NCBI GenBank assembly: GCA_001557505.1 | Contig: LSAX01000012.1 | Span: forward strand, 1,054,001 to 1,118,000 | DNA length: 64,000 nt | DNA from: Reticulascus tulasneorum | Lineage: Eukaryota > Ascomycota > Sordariomycetes > Glomerellales > Reticulascaceae | Direction: 5' to 3' | Shown: piece after piece, positions 34,148 to 45,648 of the stretch | Position numbering within the stretch: position 1 is the stretch's first letter | Layout of the letters: each line of letters opens with the position of its first letter | Position numbers and translations under genes: made by a program | Notes under the pieces: model-generated | Told to the model about the DNA's origin: nothing | Database searches by the model: none | Seen by the model: only the letters and a program-made list of their open reading frames with translations

Positions 34148-35168
34148 GGTGACTCTTGATAGCTGGTCGAGCTTGGGGAAGGCTGGAGATGGTAGATCAT
34201 GGTGGGCGTCCTAGGCTGGCTTCCTCGTTTGGTCTTTACGGATGCACAGGGTCAATCGAACTGTCAAGGGGATGAATGCATTGCTGGCTATAGGATAGCC
34301 TTTGAAAGGGCACTGAACATCATCCCGTACAAACACACGAAACCCTGGCAAAATCATTTTTGGCATGAAGAAGCACTTTGAGAACTCCCCCATGTACCTT
34401 TGCGTCCCACCCGTGAATTCTAAAACTGAAATCATGTGCCCTCGTGTCGTTGTCCTTGGGCATCGAGCTCAGGGCTCAACCCTGTCGTTTACTGTCCAAC
34501 TGTTTCCGCCCACCGTATATGGGCCTGAAGCCAATATACGCAAGGTACCATAGCTCGATAGATTGCCCGGCTGAATACTACAGTCGGGTTGGCATGCGCA
34601 AGTTGAAGACAATGCTGCACTGTCAATGCTACCTGTCTTGGCACTGTGCCAATGCAACCGCTACCACATTGTGCCTTATGAACGTCCCTGTGATCTGCTT
34701 CAGACCCCGTTACACATCCTCTAAATCTTCTGACTTCGCTGGAGATTTAATGCGCTCAACAGTCTAGATTTTCCGGCCTTCGGTCCTGAGCGCTGGACAA
34801 TGGATTCGATCTAATTTTCTTACAAGAGTTAATCACGTTCCTTATTTCGGGTATCTGGTCTATATCTACCTGCCTGAGCGGTGTTCTTAATCATGGTGAT
34901 ACGATGAGTTGAAAGATAACGGGAAGCCTTTCGAGAGAGCAGAGTCCATGGATGATACTCAGCACCTATTTCCGCTACAAGAATTCAAATCTACGGGAGA
35001 ATTCGGGTTCAAGGATATAGCGGACACTGCATGTTCACAGGCACAGGTAAGAGTCATGTACCACATAGGAAGCTATTGATATATATACGGAGCTATATAT
35101 ATGTACAGTGTGAAGGTTGTTTGATCAGGGGCAGGCTTAGTGGCCAAGCAGATTTCCTTTTTTTCAAT
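34148..35168. other. Convergent 3' intergenic region
   Basis: A 1-kb spacer between the 3' ends of the RACK1 and GH6 genes. It has a few short ORFs and AT-rich patches near 35070-35105. Nothing supportable as a gene. Confidence 0.5.
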
Positions 35169-36510
35169 TTAGAGTGGTGGGTTGGCGTTCTCGATGAGCA
35201 TCTCGAAGTAAGCCTGGTTCCAGGTACCGGCCTCAGGAGCTGGCTTGTAAGCATCGGGCTTGCCGCAGTATGAGTCGTATCGGGTGGCGCCCTCATCGCT
35301 GGTACCATCGGACTCACCGCCGGGCTTGACCCAGACGAAGGCATCAGCCAGCTCGAGACCTGTGTCTGGGCCGGGGCGTTGACCGAAGCCGGCACCGTCG
35401 ACGTTGCACCAGTCACCCCACTCGTCACGGAGACCCTGGACACCATTTCGGCCGGTATCGACGATGGCATGGTTGGGCATGCCAGCGGTCTTTAGCGCAG
35501 CGCCGAAGAGGGTGACGTAAGTCTTCTCGTTCTGTGCCTTGTTCCATTCAGCATCAGAAGCATCGGCGAACTCGCCGGGCGAGAGATCCCTGGTTACCTC
35601 GTGTTAGTTTCTCCTTTTCGACATAACTGTGGAAAAGGGTGGTTCGCGAGTCATTGAACTTACCATGCGTTCCATCCGGCAACGTTGGTGGCGACACCTC
35701 GGAGCTGGGACGGGCTGCCACCGGCCTTGTAGGCCTTGGCGAGTTCCTGTGCACCGGGCTTGAGGTTGTCGTTCCAGCCGAGCCAGCCACCGTGACCAGC
35801 ATCGAGGTACATGATGACGTTGGGAAGATTGAGGTTCTTGATGGCGTACGCAACACCATCACGGTATCCTGCAGCGGAGTTCTTGCAAGTTTGCAGGTCG
35901 GCGTTGGTGACCAAGTTGGGGAGCGAATCAGGCTCGATGACGAGCGCGAAGGCGGTGTTGGGGTGGGCCTTCAGGATCTTGACGATGGGGTCGATGTACT
36001 GGGACTTGTACTTGGCGATCTCGCCGACCTTCAGCTCTCCGTTGGAGGCCTTGGCAGCGCAATCACGGCCTGGAAGATCGTAGATGACGACACCGAGAAT
36101 GTTCTCGCAGGGAACGTCGGCAATGGCAGGCTCAAGACGCTCAATGTTGGCGATGGTATCGCTAGTGGTGCAAATGTCAGCGTCTGTATCCATCCTCAAA
36201 CCAGTGGTGGCCCCGTCCCCGGAAGCCCAGCTTTCCAAACTTACATCCAGACGAAGGTACCGATCTCAGCAACCGCAAGTGCTTTATCCTTCAAGTCACC
36301 CGACATCTCCTCGGCCGCAAGCTCGATCTCGCTTCGGTAGAAAGAGTTGGGGTGCAGGGTATACTGCTTCCAGATGTTGGTCTTCGCGTTCAGGGAAACG
36401 GCGGAAGCGCAAGCAGATCCGGCCTGGCGAGGCGACTCCTTGTGGGTTTGGGAAGGGGCAGCAATAGCCGCGGTGGCCAAAGCCGCCAGGGTGGCGGCGG
36501 TGAACTTCAT
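35169..36510 (-). CDS. Secreted GH6 cellobiohydrolase (Cel6-type), catalytic domain only
   Basis: Three exons (36245-36510, 35664-36161, 35169-35589) give 394 residues. The first 17-18 residues form a signal peptide (MKFTAATLAALATAAIAA). The mature enzyme is a GH6 barrel: VVIYDLPGRDCAA contains the catalytic acid Asp, IEPDSLPNLVTN and YLDAGHGGWLGW line the active-site tunnel, and WCNVDGAGFGQRP and FVWVKPGGESDG are C-terminal signatures. It releases cellobiose from non-reducing cellulose ends. No CBM1 or linker is present. The first acceptor was placed at 36162 after a CTGAC branch site because it gives FVWIDTIANIERLEPAI; an earlier AG would insert 11 extra residues. A TATAAA lies about 100 bp upstream (36612-36617). 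Confidence 0.93.
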
Positions 36511-39029
36511 TGTGACTTGGGTGTCGTGAACAGACGACTGATGGCTTGATGACCCGGGACAAGGCTGGTCAGACGAGATTCGGGAGATGGGAGGGTGGGC
36601 AGCCTGTCCCCTTTATATCGGCCAGAAGCTCGGGAGAGAACCCCGGGCGATCATGTGGCTTCATCATGACCGATTCATTGGGGGGCCATTTCCCCTTCCC
36701 TGGCCCTCCAGGCGCACGTTCAATAAGGAACCCAGGCCCGTCCATCGCGAAAGAGCTTCGGCCACGAGCTTCCGAGCTGTGGCAATGCCGTTGTCGACAA
36801 GATCTGCTGGCCAGCACAAAAGGCGGGGCTCATGTAGGTGCCGTGATTGCGACCCAAAGACTGCGAGCTCTGCGAGAACCGCCCGCCGTTTACAGTTTTC
36901 CCATATGGCCAGCTCAATTTATCGTCCAGTTGGAACGACCGACGGGCCGATTTCTGGTTGGCCCATGTGGTTCAGGCCCAGAGAGTGTGGAGAAGGACGA
37001 CCACCAGACGGTAATATATCGTGATGATTTTATTATGCACATGCTCGTCGACTACCTCCGTCTTAGCCAAATCCAGCCTGTTTTCCCCTTACAGGAACTA
37101 CCGCCAAGGGTACCGGGTGGGGACAACTTCATATAGGGACTGGCCACCCCCTTCTGGCTGCTAGATACAGGGAAAAGGAGAAACGATGGAGCCGGGACTC
37201 GCGCGGTCCAAATACGGGCTTGAAGAGGGATTGCGTGGGGGTTGGACCTAGGAGAAGAGTCCTCGTAACTTACACGTCTTCCTCCGTCGATCTTTTTGTT
37301 TCTGGCCATCGTGTTAGCCGCCGTCCTACCTGGGAGATGTCCAAAGAGGCAGTAGAATATGCGGTTTCGCACAGGCACAGACAGAGATCGCATATGCAGT
37401 CGGACCCCTCGGGTACCTGGGCGAAATCTGGGGTAAGATCGAGAAAATGCGGCCATGGTCAAGTGACCGCTCCCCCCGCGGAGTCTCACTTCCCCTTTCT
37501 CTCTCGTCAATCTCGCCCTCCTCGCTTTTCTCCAAAGTTTCTCCATCTCTACCGCCCTGCAACTTTAAAATGATAGTGCGGGGTATCCGGGGCCGATCTG
37601 AGCCTGACGGGGTTCGAGTTAGCAAGTGACCACGCGTGCGCAGCGGACGGGGCGAGGAAATGAGCTCGTAATCGAGGTCAGCCGCTATCTGAAACTGGTT
37701 ATATTGACTGCCGCTATATAGTGTGGTGAGGCAGTTTGTGCCCATCTCAATGTTTAGCCGGCATGAAAACCCAGATCGACGGAAGACGTCTGCTTGCCGG
37801 CGCCAGGCCGCAGCTCACTCGTCCGGCTAAAGAGCCGAACTCGGCTGTCAGTCGCCTAAGCGTCTCGGCAGTAAATGAGGGCTTGATGGAACCTTCAGTC
37901 GGATTTCCTCCTTCGGTCTCTGCTCATTTCGGAATCCGCGGTGCCTTCTCCCTGCCCAGGAATCCGCAACGGGCGAACACAGCCGCATCACGACACCACC
38001 CAAATGATTGTCGCCATTCGCCTTGGAAAAGCTGCAGCCAAGGTCGAAGCAATCAAGATCTCCAACTGTGCGTGTCGGAAGCGAAATGCTCATGGTACAG
38101 TGGCGATCCTGTCGCAATATCCACGGGGGCTCGTGTCTCCTGCCCGTCGCGTCTGAACATGGAGACTCTGACGTCTTGACCGTCCGATGGTATATGAGGA
38201 GGCTCCGCTGCCCAGCCTTTCAGTGCTACGGTGGACCGTCCTGATCTGGAGCTTACCCTCTGCCTTGCACCTCGGCCGAGGCGAGGCACGCCTTTCGTTG
38301 GCTGATTTGACGTTGGTCGCTCTCTGGAGAGGCCCGTTAAGGGGCCATCAATCGCGTGCGGATCTGTGACAAACATCCTATCACTTCAACATGGGGGAAA
38401 CAAGACCAAGACCCATGACGATCCACCTAGTCGACCGTAAGCAATCAGCTGGGACCCCCAAACCACTGTAAGACAGTCTGGCGGGAATTAAGGCGCCGAG
38501 AATCGCCTTTATGACGTTGTAGTCTGCTGCAGCATGTGCGCGCGAGACCACGATCCCATGTCGTAAAGGATAGTAGCTTCCTCCTGTTAATCAAAAAGTT
38601 CGCAGCGCCGCCAGAGGGGTTCATGGCCTGTATCAAACAAAATAGAATTGACCGAAGGCTGGACGTGAGCAAGTTATTGACGTGCGAGTTCATTTCTTAA
38701 GGTCAGGCGGGGGGGTGCAACTTGACACCGGATCTGTTGCACGCGAATACATCTTCTTCACGCCACATTCATCAAAAGGATTTGAGAACCCGGTTCAGTT
38801 TTGTCTTCCTCCGTAGTTTTGCGCAAGCATTTGGGATCCATCTCATGGCATCCCGGACCTCCATTGTGTCTAGTTGTACATTTTGGTTCCATAGATACAT
38901 TGCTGACCATCTCTGGACGAGCTAGCAGTCATTCCATGCCAGAGAGTCATCTCGATGCAGAGTCGAATCGTTCTGGGTCGCAAAACTTGTCCTTCCTGCT
39001 GGTTCGCATGCCTTTCTCGTAGGTTTGCC
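36511..39029. promoter_or_regulatory. 2.5-kb upstream region of the GH6 gene
   Basis: The region lies between the GH6 start and the OST3 stop, so most of it is potential GH6 regulatory DNA. A TATAAA on the minus strand is at 36612-36617. XlnR/Xyr1-type GGCTAAR matches occur at 37062-37068 (minus strand), 37753-37759 (minus) and 37825-37831 (plus). ORFs up to about 196 codons have irregular composition and no domain features, so I do not call a gene. Confidence 0.5.
36612..36617 (-). promoter_or_regulatory. TATA box of the GH6 gene
   Basis: TATAAA on the minus strand, about 100 bp upstream of the start codon. The spacing suits a strongly inducible secreted-enzyme gene. Confidence 0.6.
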
Positions 39030-40189
39030 CTACATAAAAGGGGGCAGAGAAAATGGGTACCCACCATTCTTAATGCGGAACACACTGAGGAGGAAGCTGT
39101 ACATCAGGAACATTGCGCCTCCCCATGCCAGAACGGCAAACTGCTGGGTCTTAGGATCTGCTATCCGCGGCACCTTGACAGTTAGGGAAATAGCGCAGAA
39201 GGATAGCACGCCGTCTATAAGTTGGTTAGCGGGTAGATAGGACCGAGAGAAAGGGGACGGCGTACAAATGGCGGCAATGATCTGCGTCTCCATGCCATAT
39301 TGACTCTGGAAACCGCCAGCGAAATACGTGATTCCACCGCGACCGTCTCCTGCAACGTAAGGAACCTTTCGGATGTGATTGAACATATGGCCACTGGTGA
39401 ATAGGAGAATGGCAATCAAGCTGAAGGCAGCCCAGAGGTTTCGGTTCTGGATGACGGGCCAAATGTAGGGTGACGCAGTCACAGCGACTGTGCCGAGACC
39501 AAGGATGATGACAATAGACGAACCCCATCGCATCCAGTTAATCGGGCGCTTCACCGGTGGGTGTGGTCTGTCTGGAAGATGACGGGCGACCCATGCATGA
39601 ACCTGCTCCGCGGCTTGAGGGCTGGTTCTGGTTAGCCAGAGGCAAGCTCTATCGCAAATTCCAAGAGCACTCACCCATTCGTGAAATCATATCTCAGAGG
39701 CTCTTGAGCCGCGACGGCGTGAGGTCCAAGGTTGGGCTGGAACAGGAGAAGCACTGGCGCAGTTTGCAGGCCGAGCTATCAGACGTGAGGTCAGCAGTGG
39801 CGCTCACAACATCGAGGAGTGGCCGGCCATCAACGTACCGACAGGAAAACTTCACGGCCATCCGCAAAGTCCAGGGTACCAAAAATTAGACGTGAGTTGC
39901 CCTTTTTATCACCCTTGGTCCAGCTCCGAGCCAGCAGGTTCCATTCTGGTTGGAATTCGGTACAAAGCTGACAACCGAACCGAGACTCGAGCGCAGTCAA
40001 CAAGACAGCAACGGTGTAGTCGCGCGGTGCTGAGGTCAGGGATTTGTAGCTTGAGTCGACGAGTTTGACAGGAGACGAGGATAGAGCTTTCTTGTGGAAT
40101 TCGGTGAATCGCTCCTCTGAAGTCTTCTTCGCGGCCAGGGAACCAATCGCCAAAACTGACAAGGTCAGGAAAGAAGGTAGCCAACGCAT
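39030..40189 (-). CDS. OST3: Oligosaccharyltransferase subunit OST3/OST6
   Basis: Four exons (39839-40189, 39675-39775, 39266-39621, 39030-39214) give 330 residues; all three introns have CTRAC branch sites. A signal peptide (about 1-20) precedes a thioredoxin-like lumenal domain whose redox motif is CQLC at 73-76; LGLQTAPVLLLFQP spans the first splice junction. Four membrane segments follow, with GHMFNHIRKVPY between the second and third, and the end GYPFSLPPFM is typical of the family. This subunit of the ER oligosaccharyltransferase forms transient disulphides with nascent chains to improve N-glycosylation. Filamentous fungi generally have one OST3/OST6 gene, so the name covers both. Confidence 0.94.
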
Positions 40190-40763
40190 GTTGGAGAGAA
40201 TTGCCGAAGCTCGATATGCAGCTTGAGAGCTGACAATGTCGAGATGATTGTTGTTCGGGGCCAATTGGCCTGGTCTTGGGTTGAGTAATGACCAAAGTCG
40301 TGGATTTGCTGCGGCAAGTCTCAAGGTGGCCTCAAACACCATCCCCCAGCTAAGGACAGGTACGGTAGTGCACGGGCCACTTGCATATGCTGACGCCTCA
40401 CTTCCTTCGGCTCTCGGCAATAGTTTTATCCAGGTCCTGTCTTACAGCAAGCGTAGTGGGGTACATTGTGACTTGCCCTCCTCTCAGCACGTGCAGAAAA
40501 GCGGGCGCGCTCTAACCAATTTAGGTACCATGTTTACTTTGCAGATTTGAGGCATAACCCCAAACACACCTTTCCATCCCATGCCTGGTCATCGCGATTC
40601 CTAGGAACCATCAAATTGCTACCTTCATATCAACGCTCCTGTCTTGGAGAGACTAGACCTGGTCCAAGTTGGACTCAATAACATTCACACAGCGCTTGTT
40701 CTCAGGCAAGTATAAAAAAAACGACATATCTTCACACTGTCGCGTCTGCGCAACGTTTCCACC
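40190..40763. promoter_or_regulatory. Divergent promoter region of OST3 and the coiled-coil gene
   Basis: A 574-bp interval between two outward-reading genes. It holds both 5' UTRs. No repeat, TATA box or additional ORF of interest is visible. Confidence 0.45.
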
Positions 40764-42693
40764 ATGCCAGTCGCAACACGGAAAATGGACGCGGACGAGG
40801 TAAATACACACCTCGCATACCACTACGACTACCACGCGTGCACTTCAGACTAATCCTATACTACAGAGAATGAGTGCCATACATGAGCTGGAGATGAAGC
40901 ACCAAGAGCATGTCCAGCAATCAAAGCTGGTGGCTAAGGACGAGGAAGCACGGCGTCTAAAGGTGCGCAAGCATCTATTGCAAGGCGAAATAGACACTCT
41001 CCGGGAACAGCTGGCGCAGAAAGACGAAAATGTCAACCGACTTTCCGACCAATATGAGCAAGCTCGCGCGGACCTGGAGACAACCAAATCAGCCTTGCTG
41101 AGCCAGCAAAAGCAGGTGAAAGCTCAGGCTCGCGAATTTTCGAACTTGAAGGTAAGTAAACTCATTCTGATTGCGGCGAGTAGCAAGTCATCGGCTTCGT
41201 CTAATAAGAACTTACAGTTGGAGCTGGAATCCCTCAGTACCGTAACCCAAGACTCTGCCAAGATACTGGCGGAAAAGCTCGCCCTATCGAGGGAGATCAA
41301 TACAATCAAGCCAGAGCTGGAACATCTGCGATCGCAGCTTACACACCAGCAGACGATTGTATCGGAGAAGCTATCTCTAGAACGACAACTCAATATGGCC
41401 GAGGTGGAGCTTGCCGCCGAAAAGCGTGCACGACAACACTCGGCGCAAAAGGAAGATAACAACGCGATCGAAGACGAGCTGCGTCGCAAACTTCAAGATG
41501 CTGAAAAGAAGCTGTCGATGGAAAAGCGGGAGAAAGAGCGCGCTCAAACAGAACTAGAGGCAGCGCTGTCAACGACGCAGCTCGACAAAAGTACAACGGC
41601 AGAAGAGGAGCTGAAACGAAAAGTCCAAGATCTCGAGAAAAAGCTGCTCACTGAGAAGAAAGAAAAGGAACGAGCCCGGAAGGAGGGAGAAGTTGCACTC
41701 TCAGAATCGCATGCCAAGAACGAACTGTTAGAGCAAAGATTGGACAACCTCAAATCAAAGCTGCGAAATCTGCAGGATGAGCTCAAGGCATGTCGATCAG
41801 AGCTGGCGAACTCCCACCAGGCACCTCGGGCGATGGTAGAATCCAGCGTGAGGCTTACCGGCACAAAGTCCCAGGCCGGTAGGAAACGGCGGGCCAATGA
41901 AATGGCAACTGATGACTTGACCACCGTGACTCTCGACGTAGATGAGTCGAGAGCCAGACGACCTGTTAAGAAGAGGGGTATGGAACACACAATCGTAGGT
42001 GAAAAGTCAACATTTTCCATCACACCCTTCCTCAACCGGACCAAGACTCTCAACATCGACTTTCCGATCGACGAGGATGAAGAAGATGATGCCGAGACGA
42101 CACACATCCCCCACGTCGACGAGGCACAGGAAGAACCAGCTCCTGCCGAGCAGAATGTGCAACCTGTCAAGCCTACAAGCAAGGCAAGCAAGGGGCCGAA
42201 GAAGGAAGCACAAGCCCGTGGGAGACCCAAGAAGGCACTGGCTGAAGCCTCGCCATCTCAAAGAAATATAGCTGCTCCCGTTCCGGTTCTCAACAAGAAG
42301 ATTACATTAGCGGAGGCTACTCTCGACAAGGTAATGGAAGAGCCCGACGTGGCGGGAGAGGAGAACGCATCCACCCTGAAGCATGTCTCGGTAGCAAAGA
42401 AGGTCCTGGATCTCAAAGCAAAGGCCCCAGAGGCACGTAGCAGCAGCGGCAGCTCAAGTGGGCCGAACCCAGAACCGAAGAAGAAGAAGCGCAAGCTGGT
42501 TGGAGATGCAACCAAAACCCTGTTTGACGGGGAAGAGGTCGAGGCTGTCAAACGCCCAGCCAAGGCTCCGCTCGCGCCTGTAAGAACACTCGGCAAGGGG
42601 CCGTTGGGGATGGTTCGGAATGCGTTCGGCGGGGCTACATTCTCACCACTCAAGAAGGACAGGAGAGGTGTGCACGCGAGCTTCCTGGCCTGA
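40764..42693 (+). CDS. Coiled-coil protein with basic nuclear-type tail, unidentified
   Basis: Three exons (40764-40799, 40867-41151, 41218-42693) give 598 residues. Residues 10-310 are a long coiled coil rich in Glu, Lys, Gln and Leu, with repeated EKKL and KREKERA-like stretches. The C-terminal half is disordered and basic, with GRKRR, RRPVKKR, RGRPKKAL and KKKKRKL as likely nuclear localisation signals; RGRPKK also resembles an AT hook. Two short islands look conserved in style, STFSITPFLNRT and ATFSPLKKDRR close to the C-terminus. This plan recalls spindle or kinetochore proteins such as Mde4/Lrs4, but I cannot assign it. The second intron is 66 nt and free of stops, so its retention would add 22 residues without shifting the frame. 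Confidence 0.8.
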
Positions 42694-43295
42694 GGGTCGA
42701 TGAATGAGTTGACGGCTACGGACTGGGCTGGGAAGGACACTGGTTGAATGATGAAAAGATAGGCTTGCATAACTGGCGTTTTAGGTTGTTGGTTTGTTGG
42801 ATTGGTGTAATGCCTTTGTATGATTACGCCTTCATTCAAGGAAGAGATTGCATTTCCTGTGACCTGGAAGCTGTCCTCGATTGATACCTCAGTGCCCGTG
42901 TTTTCGCATGCGACCTATCAAGGACGTTAATAAGTAAGTAGTAAGACTGGGAATGCTCTCTACTCAAGCAAACCCAGAAACCCTGCTCAAAGGATCTATG
43001 GGTTGCTATAAATGTACAGTGTTATTTACAGTGCGCAAGACTGTGGCCACGGAGACAGACTCATGTGAAAAGTTGAGCTGTTCCACTGTCTACAATATGC
43101 CACGACTCTGATTCCTCACATCATATCAATTCGCGCGCATCTTGTTTCTTAATTTCTCGGAGCTCTCAACATGTGTTTATACTATTGAATTTTGTTTTGC
43201 CATCCAAGCATCAAGTGTTGCCGATGTGAGAGGATCCTTTGGTTCAGGGACGATCTAAAGTTGGTCTACTGACCTTGCCGCGAACGGCATTGGAC
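42694..43295. other. Intergenic region upstream of MRM2
   Basis: Spacer between two genes on the same strand, with no repeat or ORF of note. The MRM2 frame is open upstream of its ATG to about 43239, but only through a TTG. Confidence 0.45.
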
Positions 43296-44647
43296 ATGTC
43301 CCTGCCGGCATGCCGAGCCACAAGCAGGCTTATACTCCATCCAAATACGGCCCTAGGACTCGTCAAGCAATGCTGCCAAAGACGAGCGTCATCATCGAAT
43401 TCGCGATGGAAGCAGCGACAGGGAAAGGACATGTACGCGCGAGACGCGAAGGTCCAGGGACTCAAGAGCAGGGCTGCCTTCAAGCTGCTTGAGGTCTGTT
43501 CCGTGATTTCCCAACATTCTCAAAACACGAGAAGCTTACGAGGGGTTTCTTGTAGATGGATGCGAAGTATAGGATATTCAAGGCCGGGCAAACAGTGGTG
43601 GATCTCGTAAGTGGCACGCGATACTGACAAGAGTGCATGGCTGAGCGTGAACCAGGGCTATGCTCCGGGTAGTTGGTCACAGGTATGGCTGCCCACTGGC
43701 GAATTTGTTCGGTGCAAAGTTAAATGAGCCCGCACTAGGTCGCCGTAGAGAGAACGAAGCCGAATGGCCAGGTTCTGGGCATCGACATCATCCCGGCACA
43801 ACCCCCTCGGGGCGTCTCGACCATCCAAGGCAACTTTTTGTCGCCGGACGTACAGGACATGGTGAAGCAGTTCATCACGGACGCCGCGCTCCGGCGCACG
43901 CTTCAGAGCCAGAAAGAGAGCATCGAGGACGACGACCCGTCCCTGGTCGAAGATCGGCCGAGCTACATCGACATGGAGAGGGCGCCGTCGCCCACCGAAG
44001 ACCCTGCGGCCGCAGAGAGTCCTGACCTCAAGAAGAATCGCCTAGTCAATGTAAGTTTGCCCCCGTGCCGCAGTAACGACGGGAGCGAACACGACTGAGC
44101 TGACAATCAAACACAGATAGTTCTAAGTGACATGTCAGCACCTTGGGACCAGACCACTGGCTTTCGGGTGAACAGTCTTAGTAATCCCTATCATAGGATG
44201 ATGAACACGAGTGGAAATCCCTTCAGAGACCACGCCGGCAGCATGGTAAATTTCCCCTTCGGAACCGTTTACCCCAGTGGCCCCGGACGCTAACGCTGTC
44301 ACCCGCGTGAAGGATCTCTGCCTCGCCGCGCTCCAGTTCGCAAGCGATACCCTCAAGAACGGCGGACACTTCATATGTAAATTCTACCAGGGAGCCGAGG
44401 ACAAGGAGTTTGAGAGAAAGCTAAAGACGCTTTTCTCCAAAGTCCACCGCGAAAAGCCCGAGTCATCCCGAAGTGTAAGTTCTTGCATTTCTGTCCCGTG
44501 CAACAGGCTTTACTCAACGTTCTATAGGATTCAAAAGAGTCATATTTTGTTGCTCTCCGGCGAAAAGGAAGTGCGACTTTAGAAGGGGGAGGGCCGCTCC
44601 ATGATGGAGTAATTCAGGATGGGACTGGACTGCTACGCACGACGTGA
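43296..44647 (+). CDS. MRM2: Mitochondrial rRNA 2'-O-ribose methyltransferase (FtsJ/RrmJ family, MRM2)
   Basis: Seven exons (43296-43493, 43556-43606, 43656-43682, 43739-44050, 44117-44245, 44313-44474, 44528-44647) encode 332 residues; exon 3 is only 27 nt. The N-terminus is Arg/Ser-rich, fitting mitochondrial import. SRAAFKLLEMDAKYR and VVDLGYAPGSWSQVA form the start of the fold and the SAM-binding motif, LSDMSAPW holds the catalytic Asp and GGHFICKFYQG the catalytic Lys; ESYFVALRRKG follows, completing the KDKE set. The enzyme methylates a uridine in the A-loop of the mitochondrial large rRNA. An acidic low-complexity insertion of about 50 residues (DDDPSLVEDRPS region) separates the SAM motif half from the catalytic half. 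It ends tail to tail with RPL18. Confidence 0.93.
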
Positions 44648-44878
44648 TACCATGTATGTATGATAGGAGAGACAAGACAAAGCCACACGGCGTGTAATCT
44701 GTGTATGGCAGAATGCCACTTAAAAATTCATGCAGCTACCATAATTTTGTACCTAACCACGCCAATACCATGCGCAAAAAGCCTCTGTAGGCAAGGGTAA
44801 ATCCTTCGTCGGCCATCGCATAACACGAAGGCATGCCAACCAATCCGATGTGTGACCATCTTCTCATCCACTCCCACC

Positions 44879-45648
44879 TTACACCTTGAAACCTCTGGAC
44901 GCTCTTCGGCCACGAGCCTTCTCGAACTTGCGACCCTTGGACTCGACATAAGGTTTCTAAGGCCATGTATTAGTGCACTGTCACATCCAATTCTGCCGGA
45001 CGAGCCTACCTTGTGCTTGTGAGGACCGAAGCCGAAATGCTTGAACGCCTCGCGCGAGTTCTTGGGTCCTCGGAGGATGAGGGTGTTGGCGCCGGTTGGG
45101 GCACGGAGAGCCAACTGATCGAGAGTCAAGGTCTCGCCTCCAGCAGCGAGGATCCGAGCGCGAGCAGTGGACGTGAATCGCAGGGCAGCGACGGTGACCT
45201 TGGGGATCACAAGGACACGGTTGTCGTCGGTTACGGTGCCAACGACCACGATCAACTTCTTCTCGTTTCCGTTCTTGGAATTGGCGGCAATTCGGGAGAG
45301 GGAAACGGGAGGTCGGTTCATGCGAGACATGAAAAGTCGGCGCAGGACGACCTTGTTGAACGCGGAATCGGTTCGGCCTGTTTCCTCGGAGTCAGTTCAT
45401 CCTCATGGAGGGAGGGCCGCGCCCGAACCACTTACGAGCCAGGAAGCGGTAAAGCTTGACTAGGAGCTTGAGGTAGACATTGTCGCTCTTGGGCGCCTTG
45501 CGGTGCGTATTCCGCACGTGATGGCTGTTCAGATCAATACCTTCAGAAGAAACATCTATCAGCCTTTTGATTCAAGCATGCTCAAGACGCGGATTGCTCC
45601 ACTCGCATGGAAAGGTTTTGAAGACATTCTTGCTTCCTACGTACCCAT
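44879..45648 (-). CDS. RPL18: 60S ribosomal protein L18 (eL18)
   Basis: Four exons (45645-45648, 45436-45540, 45010-45377, 44879-44956) encode 184 residues. Hallmarks are [53 protein letters not shown], and the C-terminal [20 protein letters not shown]. The first coding exon is only four bases (the ATG plus one G); the 104-nt intron after it starts GTACGT, and the joined sequence begins [10 protein letters not shown] as expected. This is a constitutive component of the large cytoplasmic ribosomal subunit. Its 3' end is 231 bp from that of MRM2. Confidence 0.97.

Noticed and set aside
36195..36244. A shorter first intron for the GH6 gene ending at 36195.
   Set aside because: It keeps the frame but inserts 11 residues into a conserved segment. 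The acceptor at 36162 follows a CTGAC branch site and gives the expected family sequence.
36546..37136. A 196-codon plus-strand ORF upstream of the GH6 gene.
   Set aside because: Irregular composition, no domain, and it lies across the GH6 promoter and TATA box.
37605..37630. A GGGGTTCGAGTT stretch resembling a tRNA T-loop.
   Set aside because: The flanking bases do not pair as a T-stem and no D-arm, anticodon arm or acceptor stem can be assembled around it.
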